Shown here: positions 1-7,570 of the stretch, piece by piece | Position numbering within the stretch: position 1 is the first letter of the stretch | Layout of the letters: the number at the start of each line of letters is the position of its first letter | Source of the DNA: Prochlorococcus sp. scB243_496M6 | GTDB taxonomy: Bacteria > Cyanobacteriota > Cyanobacteriia > PCC-6307 > Cyanobiaceae | DNA length: 24,525 nt | NCBI GenBank assembly: GCA_000635535.1 | Contig: JFMF01000041.1 | Location: forward strand, 1 to 24,525 | Direction: 5' to 3' | The notes under the pieces: generated by a model | The model's input: the letters and a program-made list of their open reading frames with translations, nothing else | The model's database searches: none | Told to the model about the DNA's origin: nothing | Translations under genes and position numbers: made by a program

Positions 1-1230
1 GATATAGGTGATAATCAATCATTAGAAGAAAATTTATCTACCTTCAGTGGGCATATATCCCGCATAAAAGAGATATTAGATTCACTTGATCATAAGAAAG
101 GTTTATCAGTTGTTTTGCTAGATGAGATTGGATCTGGCACAGATCCTCTTGAAGGAAGCGCTCTTGCGATGGCTTTATTAAAAGAATTTGCAAATAAATC
201 TGATATCACTTTTGCAACTACACATTATGGAGATATTAAGGCTTTAAAATATAACGACTCAAGATTTGAAAACGTATCAGTTGCCTTTGATGAGGATTCT
301 TTGAAGCCAAAATATATACTCAACTGGGGTATTCCTGGGAGAAGCAATGCTTTGTCAATTTCAAAGAGAATTGGTCTCGATGAAAGCATACTCAATGAAG
401 CTGCAAATTATCTAAAGCCAAAAGAAGTTGACAATATTAACAGTATTATTAAAGGACTTGAGGAAGAGAAGATTAAACAACAAAATTCTGCAGAAGCTGC
501 TGCAGAATTGATTGCAAGGACTGAAATATTACATGATGAACTGAAGAGAAATTATGAATATCAAAAAATAAATGCTGAAAAAATCCAGGAAATTGAAAGG
601 TCTAAATTATCAAAACATATTATATCTGCTAAAAAAGAGGTGATAGATTTGATAAAAAAATTAAGAGATAAAAATGTAAATGGAGAGGATACGAGAATTA
701 TTGGAAAAAGATTAAAGGAAATTGAGACGGAACATTTAACCCAAAAAAAACCTGAAAAGTCAATATCATGGAACCCTCAGGTAGGTGATTTTGTAAAGAT
801 TAAAAGTCTAAATAGTACGGGACAAATTGTAGATTTAGATAAAAAAGGTGGTTTTTATAAAATTAAATGTGGTTCATTTAGAAGCACATTATCTGTAAAT
901 GACTTTGAAGGTATTAATGGAGAAAAGCCGAATTTCAAAAGGTCAAAAATTGAGATCAAGTCTATAAAAGAAGATTTTTCTTTTTCTAAAATTAGAACGA
1001 GTAAAAATACAATTGACGTAAGAGGGTTAAGAGTTCATGAAGCCGAAATAATTATTGAAGAGAAAATTAGAAAATTTCATGGACCGCTATGGATTGTTCA
1101 TGGAATTGGCACAGGAAAATTAAAAAAAGGACTAAGAAATTGGTTATCAGGTTTAAATTATGTTGATAAGATTGAAGATGCAGCCAACAACGAAGGTGGC
1201 CCTGGTTGCAGTATTGCGTGGATAAAATAA
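1..1230 (+). CDS. mutS2: Endonuclease MutS2, C-terminal part (5' end outside window)
   Basis: The frame is open from base 1, so the gene begins before the window and only the C-terminal ~410 residues are present. The visible part starts in the MutS-type ATPase core, with the Walker B stretch VVLLDEIGSGTDP near bases 106-144 and the conserved THYGDIKALKY region after it. A long charged helical segment follows (about bases 430-740), then an Smr nuclease domain at the C-terminus, with DVRGLRVHEAE and the HGIGTGKLKKGLR motif at about bases 1015-1135. MutS2 proteins bind branched DNA or stalled ribosomes; they lack the mismatch-recognition domain of MutS, and the Smr domain gives nuclease activity. 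The P-loop lies upstream and cannot be checked. obgE follows after 40 bases on the same strand, so co-transcription is likely. Confidence 0.95.
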   Translation, partial: DIGDNQSLEENLSTFSGHISRIKEILDSLDHKKGLSVVLLDEIGSGTDPLEGSALAMALLKEFANKSDITFATTHYGDIKALKYNDSRFENVSVAFDEDSLKPKYILNWGIPGRSNALSISKRIGLDESILNEAANYLKPKEVDNINSIIKGLEEEKIKQQNSAEAAAELIARTEILHDELKRNYEYQKINAEKIQEIERSKLSKHIISAKKEVIDLIKKLRDKNVNGEDTRIIGKRLKEIETEHLTQKKPEKSISWNPQVGDFVKIKSLNSTGQIVDLDKKGGFYKIKCGSFRSTLSVNDFEGINGEKPNFKRSKIEIKSIKEDFSFSKIRTSKNTIDVRGLRVHEAEIIIEEKIRKFHGPLWIVHGIGTGKLKKGLRNWLSGLNYVDKIEDAANNEGGPGCSIAWIK

Positions 1231-1270
1231 AATTTAAAATACCTAGAAAACAATTTAATAAGCGTATTAA

Positions 1271-2254
1271 GTGCAATTTATTGATCAAGCCAACATTATT
1301 CTTAAAGCTGGAAAAGGTGGAAATGGAATAGTTTCATTTAGAAGAGAAAAATTCGTTCCTGCTGGAGGACCTTCGGGGGGAAATGGTGGAAGAGGGGGTT
1401 CAGTTATTTTGATGGCTGATAATAACCTTCAAACATTATTAGATTTCAAATTCAAACGTGAAATAATTGCTGAAGATGGATGCAAAGGAGGTCCGAATAA
1501 GAGATCAGGTGCTTCAGGTGAGGATAGAATCCTTAAAGTCCCCTGCGGTACAGAAATAAGGGATATTAAATCCGGCATCATTTTAGGAGACTTAACTAAA
1601 GATAAACAAAGTTTAACTATTGCCATTGGAGGAAGAGGTGGACATGGTAATGCTTACTATTTAAGTAATCAAAATAGAGCCCCTGAATCATTCACTGAAG
1701 GAAAAGATGGTGAGATATGGGAGGTTCAATTAGAACTAAAACTTCTTGCAGAGGTTGGGATTATAGGCCTTCCAAATGCTGGAAAAAGTACTTTGATTTC
1801 AGTTGTATCATCTGCCCGTCCAAAAATCGCAAATTATCCTTTTACGACTCTAATACCTAACTTAGGTGTAGTAAGAAAAATTGATGGGAATGGTTGCCTT
1901 TTTGCGGATATTCCTGGATTAATATCAGGTGCAGCTGATGGCGTAGGTTTAGGCCATGATTTTTTAAGGCACATCCAAAGAACGAAGATACTTGTTCACT
2001 TAATTGATGCAATTGCAGAAAATCCTTTACATGATTTTGAGGTTATTGAGCAGGAATTAAAAAAATATGGGAAAGGTCTTTTAGATAAAGAGAGGATAAT
2101 AGTGTTAAATAAAATGGAGCTGGTAGATGATGATTATTTGAAAATAATTACAAAAAAGTTAGAAGATTTATCAAAAAAGAAAGTTTTAGTTATTTCTTCA
2201 TCTTTAAAAAAAGGTTTATCCTCACTGCTTTCTGAAGTGTGGAAAAGGATCTAA
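1271..2254 (+). CDS. obgE: GTPase Obg/CgtA (ribosome assembly)
   Basis: Obg is a GTPase that works in large ribosomal subunit maturation and stress control. Residues 1-160 form the glycine-rich Obg fold ([30 protein letters not shown]). The G domain follows: G1 GLPNAGKS at 166-173, switch region NYPFTTL at about 188-194, G3 DIPG at 213-216 and G4 NKME near 280. At 327 residues it is a complete short Obg without the extra C-terminal OCT domain of some Gram-positive forms. The start is GTG at 1271, which reads straight into the family's usual N-terminus (MQFIDQANI). It lies 40 bases after mutS2 and is followed by a small unknown gene on the same strand. Confidence 0.97.
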   Translation: MQFIDQANIILKAGKGGNGIVSFRREKFVPAGGPSGGNGGRGGSVILMADNNLQTLLDFKFKREIIAEDGCKGGPNKRSGASGEDRILKVPCGTEIRDIKSGIILGDLTKDKQSLTIAIGGRGGHGNAYYLSNQNRAPESFTEGKDGEIWEVQLELKLLAEVGIIGLPNAGKSTLISVVSSARPKIANYPFTTLIPNLGVVRKIDGNGCLFADIPGLISGAADGVGLGHDFLRHIQRTKILVHLIDAIAENPLHDFEVIEQELKKYGKGLLDKERIIVLNKMELVDDDYLKIITKKLEDLSKKKVLVISSSLKKGLSSLLSEVWKRI

Positions 2255-2340
2255 CTTAAATTAAAAATTTTTTTGTAAATAAATATACTTGATTTAATAA
2301 TGAAAATTAGCCATAAATAAGATAATTCTTTAAACCTAAT

Positions 2341-2523
2341 ATGAATTTCTACAGTTGTTTTGATAAACAAGGAAATATAATAGCTAGATGTCAAACCATA
2401 CAAGATATTGAGGTTCTTAAGAAAATGGGAAGACCGATTGTAGAAGTTAAGGAAATGAAAAATGAAGAGTCTGTGGTATGTTCTCTGACAGGTAGCCCAT
2501 CAGATTTCAATATGGATTACTAA
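2341..2523 (+). CDS. Conserved small protein of unknown function (60 aa)
   Basis: A 60-residue ORF with an ATG start, on the same strand as obgE and 86 bases after it, and closed by a strong terminator. The sequence looks like a real protein rather than AT-rich noise: it begins MNFYSCFDKQGNIIARC and continues with IQDIEVLKKMGRPIVEVKEM. There are no membrane segments and three cysteines (residues 6, 17 and 47). I recall similar short proteins in picocyanobacteria but cannot assign a family or function. No clear Shine-Dalgarno sequence is visible, which is common in this genome. The shared terminator with the facing cp12 gene supports it as a transcribed unit. Confidence 0.75.
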   Translation: MNFYSCFDKQGNIIARCQTIQDIEVLKKMGRPIVEVKEMKNEESVVCSLTGSPSDFNMDY

Positions 2524-2534
2524 AAGAATTCAAG

Positions 2535-2572
2535 AATTAAAAAAAGGGCTTTTAGAGCCCTTTTTTTTTGCA
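2535..2572. terminator. Bidirectional intrinsic terminator between the 60-aa gene and cp12
   Basis: GGGCT (2546-2550) pairs with AGCCC (2556-2560) around a 5-base loop. The stem is flanked by an A-run on the left (about 2539-2545) and a T-run on the right (2561-2569). The A/T runs extend the stem and give a U-tract in both directions, so it can stop transcription of the plus-strand 60-aa gene and of cp12 on the minus strand. Confidence 0.9.
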
Positions 2573-2593
2573 TTATCTAATAATTAAATAAAC

Positions 2594-2812
2594 TTAATCA
2601 TCATAAACAAGACATTCTGGTTCATCTGGGTTTGCGTCGCAAAATAATTCCAAAGCATTAGGATCATGTTTATCTTCTGGATGATGATCCTTATATTCTT
2701 CGAGTTCTTTTAGCTCTTCAGTTAAATGTCTGACCTTTGGAAGATTGCCCTCTGCTTTTGCAGATTCGATTTCCGATTGATCTTTTTGGATGTGTTCGTC
2801 AATGGATTTCAT
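2594..2812 (-). CDS. cp12: Calvin cycle regulator CP12 (variant lacking the N-terminal cysteine pair)
   Basis: CP12 is a small, largely disordered protein that bridges GAPDH and phosphoribulokinase in the dark and so switches off the Calvin cycle. The C-terminal module is clear: FCDANPDEPECLVYDD carries the cysteine pair that forms the GAPDH-binding loop, ending in the usual Tyr-Asp-Asp tail. At 72 residues the length fits. There are only two cysteines, and the AWDxVEEL-like core of classical CP12 is replaced by a charged helix (about residues 28-50, rich in E, K and H). I recall such C-terminal-only variants in marine picocyanobacteria. Monocistronic, with the terminator at 2535-2572 downstream. 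Confidence 0.9.
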   Translation of the reverse strand: MKSIDEHIQKDQSEIESAKAEGNLPKVRHLTEELKELEEYKDHHPEDKHDPNALELFCDANPDEPECLVYDD

Positions 2813-2929
2813 TTTAAGCTTTTCGTACTTTAGTAGACATACATAACATAGTTAATTTCTAATGAAATTGCATTATCTATGAACTAAATAAGTGTTCATT
2901 ACAACATCATTTTTTTTGGAAATTGATTT

Positions 2930-3883
2930 TTATGTTTTTTCGGACTCTAATCTCATTATTTTCTCTAGCGATGGTAAAACTGGGATTAGTTGATTTGGGT
3001 TTAAAGGGAATAAAGCTTTGTAGTAATCTTTTTTCCACTCATTGTCGAAGCATGTCCTATTAACATTAGATAATTTAAAAAAATTTAGTCTCCATTCAAT
3101 AATTTTCTTGAAATTTGATAGTTCTTGTTCAGTACATTTGAAAAGTTTGCTATATATCAATTCCCATCTTATAAGCGTTGGAAAAAGGTAAATATCCGCG
3201 TAGGTTAACTCTTCTCCAAATATCCAGTCACCTTTGTTTTTCTGTAGAAAATTTTCAACTTCATTTATAGCTGCGAAAAGATTTTGACTTGCATTTTCGT
3301 AAGCTAACTGGTTTCTGGCAAAACCACATTTATATACTCCATCATTAATGCGGTTATTAATTAAATCTAAAAATTTTTGATTACAGTCCTTAATAGTTAA
3401 TATCTGTATTTCTGATTGAATTTTTATTGAATTGAGTAATCTTATAATTTGTGAACTTTCATTAGATAAAATATCTACTTCATCTTTTACAAAGCTAATT
3501 AAAAGAGGTAAAGTCGCTCTAAAAATAATCTTTTTATTAGCTTTTTTGTAAAAGTCTGAAAGTCTCATGCATCCCTTAAACTTTCTATTGAAAATCCATT
3601 CGCCATGCTCAAGATCTGCTTTTAAAAAAATAACTTTTACTTTTTTAGATAAATGTTTTATTGCGTGGACGAGTAAAGTTCTTTGACACCATGGACAAGA
3701 ATTCCCTACCAATAAATAAATTTGTCCACTCTCATTATTAATATCGTATTCACTATCAATTGTTATACCTTTAGGCCTTTTATAGTTACCATGTAAATCT
3801 GATGGTGCGAAGCCATTCATTAGTTGGGTCCAAAACCAAAACCAGAATTTTCTGGTTGCTTTTATAAGGTATTTATTTTGCAT
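2930..3883 (-). CDS. Glutathione S-transferase, Xi class / glutathionyl-hydroquinone reductase-like (ECM4/YqjG family)
   Basis: This is a 317-residue two-domain GST. The thioredoxin-fold part has the active-site motif C63-P-W-C66-Q-R, in the same place as the CPWAHR motif of E. coli YqjG. The C-terminal helical domain keeps the family pattern NDGVYKCGFARNQLAYE, then DWIFGEELTYADIYLFPTLIRWE, and ends in ALFPLNPNQLIPVLPSLEKI, much like the NP...IVP(I)GP tail of ECM4 proteins. Family members reduce glutathionyl-hydroquinones. The physiological substrate here is unknown; a quinone or tocopherol-type role is only conjecture. The second cysteine in the motif is unusual for the class. The gene is divergent from the aspartoacylase gene with only 23 bases between start codons. 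Confidence 0.85.
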   Translation of the reverse strand: MQNKYLIKATRKFWFWFWTQLMNGFAPSDLHGNYKRPKGITIDSEYDINNESGQIYLLVGNSCPWCQRTLLVHAIKHLSKKVKVIFLKADLEHGEWIFNRKFKGCMRLSDFYKKANKKIIFRATLPLLISFVKDEVDILSNESSQIIRLLNSIKIQSEIQILTIKDCNQKFLDLINNRINDGVYKCGFARNQLAYENASQNLFAAINEVENFLQKNKGDWIFGEELTYADIYLFPTLIRWELIYSKLFKCTEQELSNFKKIIEWRLNFFKLSNVNRTCFDNEWKKDYYKALFPLNPNQLIPVLPSLEKIMRLESEKT

Positions 3884-3906
3884 AAAATTTAATTTTTAAT
3901 GAAAAA

Positions 3907-4812
3907 ATGACTGTTCAAAGAATACTTATCGTTTCAGGAACTCATGGGAATGAAATTAATCCTGTTTGGGCGGTTAAGAAATTTAATAGAGAGGAAAATA
4001 TTTTAAATCATGGTATCGAGTATGAGTACATCATAGGGAATCCTGTTGCCTATGAAAAAGGTTACAGATATATAGATGTAGATTTAAATAGATCTTTTAA
4101 AGAAATTAAAAATTATGATCAATACAACAATAGTGTTTATGAAATTAATAGAGCTAATTTTTTAGTCGATCAATTTGGAATCAATGGATCTAAGCCCTGT
4201 CAAATTGCAATTGATTTGCATACTACTACTGCAAATATGGGAACAAGCATTGTTTTGTATGGGAGGAGATTCAAAGATTTTTGTTTAGCTGCATTACTTC
4301 AGAACAAATTTGGTTTGCCTATTTATTTGCACGAAAAAGACAAAGCCCAAACAGGCTTTCTTGTAGAAGCTTGGCCATGTGGTTTAGTTATTGAAATAGG
4401 AGCTGTCGCACAAAATTTTTATGATCCAAAAATCATAGATAGATTCTTAATAATCATTAGATCTTTAAGAGAAGAGATAGATAAATTAAAAAACAACCTT
4501 ATAGAACTTCCAAAGGAATTGGTTGTTCATGTTCATCAAGGGAGTGTAGATTATCCAAGAGATGAAAAAGGATATATTGATGGCCTAATACATCCTGAAA
4601 GAATAAACCAAGATTGGAAAATGATTAAAAAAGGAGATCCATTATTTCTTGATAGCCAAGGAATAATACATAAATATTATGGAGAAGAATTGATTAGGCC
4701 TGTTTTTATTGGCGAAGTTGCCTATAAGGAAAAAAACATTGCCATGAGCTACACGAAGAAAGAAGTTATTAGTTCTAACAATCAATGGGTTTATGAGTTT
4801 GAAAGCCTTTAA
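3907..4812 (+). CDS. Aspartoacylase / AstE-AspA family zinc carboxypeptidase
   Basis: The family hydrolyses N-acyl amino acids such as N-acetylaspartate. Zinc ligands are visible at H13 and E16 (GTHGNE) and H105 (IDLHTTT). N61-R62 (VDLNRSF) match the carboxylate-binding Asn-Arg pair, and E163 (VIEIGAVAQ) matches the catalytic glutamate. The C-terminal part (about 200-301) is the beta-rich domain. At 301 residues it is full length. An ATG eight bases upstream (3899) runs into a stop at once, so 3907 is the start. The in vivo substrate in cyanobacteria is not settled. Divergent from the GST gene; downstream is a 435-base spacer leading to psbA. Confidence 0.9.
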   Translation: MTVQRILIVSGTHGNEINPVWAVKKFNREENILNHGIEYEYIIGNPVAYEKGYRYIDVDLNRSFKEIKNYDQYNNSVYEINRANFLVDQFGINGSKPCQIAIDLHTTTANMGTSIVLYGRRFKDFCLAALLQNKFGLPIYLHEKDKAQTGFLVEAWPCGLVIEIGAVAQNFYDPKIIDRFLIIIRSLREEIDKLKNNLIELPKELVVHVHQGSVDYPRDEKGYIDGLIHPERINQDWKMIKKGDPLFLDSQGIIHKYYGEELIRPVFIGEVAYKEKNIAMSYTKKEVISSNNQWVYEFESL

Positions 4813-4929
4813 ATTAAGAAATAAGGACAGTATATTGATGAAAACCAATAAGGATTTTTTATTTAAAATATAAGTTTATTTAATATTTGATGCTCTTATT
4901 TTTTTTGTGAAGTCTTCATCCTTAAAATC

Positions 4930-5058
4930 TTAAATTCTTTCGCTCCAGTAAATAACAGCTCCAAAAGCCTCTAATTGCAGTCTTCTATGTTTAGCCTCTC
5001 TTAAGGAAACCACCTCTTTCGATCTTTTTCCGTTAAGAAGCCATTCGATTATTACCAA
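4930..5058 (-). CDS. Probable small protein of unknown function (42 aa, TTG start)
   Basis: Reading the minus strand of the psbA upstream spacer gives an open frame from TTG (5058-5056) to TAA (4932-4930). It contains WLLNGKRSKEVVSLREAKH and then RRLQLEAFGAVIYWSERI. The composition (Arg, Glu, Leu, Trp, few Asn or Ile) is unlike random translation of this AT-rich DNA, and the helix looks amphipathic, so I think it is a real short gene. An in-frame TGA lies at 5070-5068, so the only ordinary start is the TTG. A weak purine stretch (GAAGA) lies about 7 bases upstream. Function unknown. It is divergent from psbA, and its promoter would have to lie in the 5059-5247 spacer. A decayed remnant of a longer gene is the alternative. 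Confidence 0.6.
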   Translation of the reverse strand: MVIIEWLLNGKRSKEVVSLREAKHRRLQLEAFGAVIYWSERI

Positions 5059-5148
5059 GTTAAATCTTCAATAACAAAGAAAATATTAAGATATGGAGGT
5101 TCTTTTTTTTGATTTAGCAAAAAATAAGTTTACTTAAAGAAAAAAAAA

Positions 5149-5179
5149 TTACACATTTTTAGCGATTTTGGTCTAAAAT
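5149..5179 (+). promoter_or_regulatory. Probable psbA promoter
   Basis: A -10-like TAAAAT lies at 5174-5179, with a weak -35-like TTACAC at 5149-5154 (19-base spacer, longer than ideal). Transcription would start near 5186 and give a leader of about 60 bases. Inference from the motif only. Confidence 0.45.
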
Positions 5180-5187
5180 CACCGAAG

Positions 5188-5232
5188 CGGAATTAATTTT
5201 CCGTTTTTATTTACACGTCTCACTTTAGAGAC
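5188..5232 (+). promoter_or_regulatory. Structured psbA 5' leader with two hairpins
   Basis: Hairpin 1: CGGAA (5188-5192) pairs with TTCCG (5199-5203) and is followed by five T's (5204-5208), an attenuator-like arrangement. Hairpin 2: GTCTC (5217-5221) pairs with GAGAC (5228-5232), ending 15 bases before the ATG. The only purine-rich AGAG that could act as a distant ribosome site is inside hairpin 2. Structure is seen directly; the regulatory role is inference. Confidence 0.5.
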
Positions 5233-5247
5233 ATACTTTACGAACTC

Positions 5248-6330
5248 ATGACAACTATTCAGCAGCAGCGTTCTTCGCTGTTAAAAGGTTGGCCACAGTT
5301 TTGTGAGTGGGTAACATCAACTAACAACAGAATTTATGTTGGTTGGTTCGGCGTCTTAATGATTCCATGCCTTCTTACAGCAGCGGCTTGCTTCATCGTT
5401 GCATTCATCGCAGCACCACCAGTAGACATCGACGGAATTAGAGAGCCAGTTGCTGGTTCATTCCTATATGGAAACAACATCATCTCAGGTGCAGTTGTTC
5501 CTTCATCTAACGCTATTGGTCTACACTTCTACCCAATTTGGGAAGCAGCTACTGTAGATGAGTGGTTATACAACGGTGGTCCTTACCAGCTTGTAATTTT
5601 CCACTTCCTAATTGGTATCTCAGCATACATGGGAAGACAGTGGGAGCTTTCATACCGTTTAGGTATGCGTCCTTGGATCTGTGTTGCATACTCTGCACCA
5701 GTTTCAGCAGCTTTCGCAGTATTCCTTGTATACCCATTCGGTCAAGGTTCATTCTCTGACGGAATGCCTCTAGGTATCTCTGGAACATTCAACTTCATGT
5801 TTGTTTTCCAGGCAGAGCACAACATTCTTATGCACCCATTCCACATGGCTGGTGTTGCTGGTATGTTCGGAGGATCTTTATTCTCAGCTATGCACGGTTC
5901 ACTTGTTACTTCATCTCTAATCAGAGAAACAACTGAGACAGAGTCTCAGAACTATGGTTACAAGTTCGGACAAGAAGAAGAAACATACAACATCGTTGCA
6001 GCTCATGGCTACTTCGGTCGTTTGATCTTCCAATATGCTTCATTCAACAACAGCAGAAGTCTTCACTTCTTCCTAGCTGTATTCCCAGTTGTTTGTGTAT
6101 GGTTAACTTCAATGGGTATCTGCACAATGGCATTCAACCTTAACGGTTTCAACTTCAACCAGTCAGTTGTTGATGCAAACGGTAAGATTGTTCCTACATG
6201 GGGTGACGTTCTTAACAGAGCTAACCTAGGTATGGAAGTAATGCACGAGCGTAACGCTCACAACTTCCCACTTGATCTAGCAGCAGCTGAGTCTACAACA
6301 GTAGCTCTTTCAGCTCCAGCTATCGGTTAA
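5248..6330 (+). CDS. psbA: Photosystem II D1 protein
   Basis: D1 binds the P680 chlorophylls, pheophytin, QB and the Mn4Ca cluster in the PSII core in the thylakoid membrane. The 360-residue protein is almost collinear with other cyanobacterial D1 proteins, shifted by +1 at the N-terminus. H119 matches canonical His118, Gln131 matches Gln130 (the D1:1-type residue), Tyr162 matches YZ (Tyr161) and D171 matches Asp170 at the Mn site. The mature end is DLA (A345), followed by a 15-residue extension cleaved by CtpA. Base use differs from the neighbours: Phe, Asn, Tyr and His codons mostly end in C, and GC is visibly higher, as expected for a very highly expressed gene. A strong terminator follows. 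Confidence 0.99.
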   Translation: MTTIQQQRSSLLKGWPQFCEWVTSTNNRIYVGWFGVLMIPCLLTAAACFIVAFIAAPPVDIDGIREPVAGSFLYGNNIISGAVVPSSNAIGLHFYPIWEAATVDEWLYNGGPYQLVIFHFLIGISAYMGRQWELSYRLGMRPWICVAYSAPVSAAFAVFLVYPFGQGSFSDGMPLGISGTFNFMFVFQAEHNILMHPFHMAGVAGMFGGSLFSAMHGSLVTSSLIRETTETESQNYGYKFGQEEETYNIVAAHGYFGRLIFQYASFNNSRSLHFFLAVFPVVCVWLTSMGICTMAFNLNGFNFNQSVVDANGKIVPTWGDVLNRANLGMEVMHERNAHNFPLDLAAAESTTVALSAPAIG

Positions 6331-6351
6331 GCTTAAAGTTCTTAAATTCAC

Positions 6352-6378
6352 AAGCCCCCTTTTTGGGGGCTTTTTTTT
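6352..6378 (+). terminator. Strong intrinsic terminator of psbA
   Basis: AAGCCCCC (6352-6359) pairs with GGGGGCTT around a short T-rich loop, followed by a run of T's to 6378. It is one of the three clear terminators in the window. Confidence 0.95.
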
Positions 6379-6406
6379 GTTTAATTTTCAATTGGTTTCA
6401 TATAAT
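6377..6406 (+). promoter_or_regulatory. Probable aroC promoter
   Basis: A perfect -10 TATAAT at 6401-6406 is preceded, 18 bases upstream, by TTGTTT (6377-6382), whose first T's are the end of the psbA terminator tract. The predicted start near 6413 leaves a leader of about 26 bases before the aroC ATG. Confidence 0.6.
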
Positions 6407-6438
6407 GTTTATATATAGATAAAACATTTGATATTTCT

Positions 6439-7536
6439 ATGAGTAGTAGTTTTGGAAAAATTTTTCGTGTTAGTACTTTTGGAGAATCACATGGTGGTGC
6501 AGTAGGAGTTATCCTTGATGGATGTCCCCCTAAGTTAAAAGTAGATATAAATTTAATACAAAATGAATTAGATAGGCGAAGGCCTGGCCAAAGTGACATT
6601 ACAACGCCCAGAAATGAAGAAGATAAAATTGAAATATTAAGTGGGATAAAGGAAGGGTTCACACTTGGAACTCCAATAGCGATGTTGGTAAGAAACAAGG
6701 ATCAAAGACCAGGAGACTATGATAATTTGGAACAAGTATTTAGACCTTCTCATGCAGATGGTACATATCATCTGAAATATGGAATTCAGGCAAGTTCTGG
6801 CGGTGGAAGAGCCTCTGCTAGAGAAACAATTGGGAGAGTAGCTGCTGGTTCTGTAGCAAAACAATTATTAAAAACCTTCTGTAACACTGAAATACTATCT
6901 TGGGTAAAGCGTATACATGATATTGATTCTGATATAAATAAAGAGAAGATTTCTCTCAAAAAAATAGATTCTAATATTGTTAGATGTCCAGATGAAAAGG
7001 TATCAACAGAAATGATCGAGAGAATTAAGGAATTAAAGCGTCAAGGAGACTCTTGCGGGGGTGTTATTGAATGTCTAGTTAGGAATGTTCCCTCTGGTCT
7101 TGGAATGCCAGTTTTTGATAAATTAGAAGCTGATTTAGCAAAGGCTTTGATGTCTTTGCCTGCCACGAAAGGCTTTGAAATAGGTTCAGGTTTCTCTGGA
7201 ACTTATTTAAAAGGAAGCGAACATAATGATGCATTCATCAAGTCTGATGATATTAGTAAGTTAAGAACAACATCAAACAATTCAGGAGGTATACAGGGCG
7301 GAATAAGTAATGGTGAAAATATCGAGATGAAGATAGCTTTTAAACCTACAGCAACCATCGGGAAAGAACAGAAAACAGTAAATGCTGAAGGTAAAGAAGT
7401 ACTTATGAAAGCAAAAGGGAGGCACGATCCATGCGTTCTACCAAGAGCAGTTCCCATGGTTGATGCTATGGTAGCTCTAGTACTCGCTGATCATTTGCTT
7501 CTAAATCATGCTCAATGTGACTTAATAAATAAGTAG
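6439..7536 (+). CDS. aroC: Chorismate synthase
   Basis: AroC converts 5-enolpyruvylshikimate-3-phosphate to chorismate using reduced FMN, the last shikimate-pathway step towards aromatic amino acids and quinones. All the family signatures are there: [17 protein letters not shown] near the N-terminus, [17 protein letters not shown], the flavin-binding [13 protein letters not shown] with [26 protein letters not shown], and the C-terminal [18 protein letters not shown]. At 365 residues it is full length. The ATG start gives the usual [17 protein letters not shown]. It has its own probable promoter immediately after the psbA terminator. It faces eda with 34 bases between stop codons and no visible terminator. 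Confidence 0.98.
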   Translation: MSSSFGKIFRVSTFGESHGGAVGVILDGCPPKLKVDINLIQNELDRRRPGQSDITTPRNEEDKIEILSGIKEGFTLGTPIAMLVRNKDQRPGDYDNLEQVFRPSHADGTYHLKYGIQASSGGGRASARETIGRVAAGSVAKQLLKTFCNTEILSWVKRIHDIDSDINKEKISLKKIDSNIVRCPDEKVSTEMIERIKELKRQGDSCGGVIECLVRNVPSGLGMPVFDKLEADLAKALMSLPATKGFEIGSGFSGTYLKGSEHNDAFIKSDDISKLRTTSNNSGGIQGGISNGENIEMKIAFKPTATIGKEQKTVNAEGKEVLMKAKGRHDPCVLPRAVPMVDAMVALVLADHLLLNHAQCDLINK

Positions 7537-7570
7537 TATTTTTGTTGAATAAATTATATTTATCTTTGAT

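Larger units (their letters stand above)
4813..5247. other. 435-base spacer between the aspartoacylase gene and psbA
   Basis: From left to right: about 115 AT-rich bases in which I see no terminator or gene; the 42-aa minus-strand ORF (4930-5058); an AT-rich stretch with long A and T runs (5059-5160); then the psbA promoter and the structured leader, listed separately. Confidence 0.6.

Noticed and set aside
1067..1626. Minus-strand frames within mutS2 and obgE.
   Set aside because: They lie antisense to strongly conserved domains (Smr, Obg fold) and show no protein features of their own.
2822..2845. A possible NtcA-type site (GTA-N8-TAC) upstream of cp12.
   Set aside because: The spacing gives GTA-N8-TAA at best, and there is no convincing -10 at the right distance.
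5549..5788. Antisense and alternative-frame ORFs inside psbA.
   Set aside because: The high-GC, biased codons of psbA leave other frames open by chance. An antisense RNA may exist, but nothing here indicates a protein.
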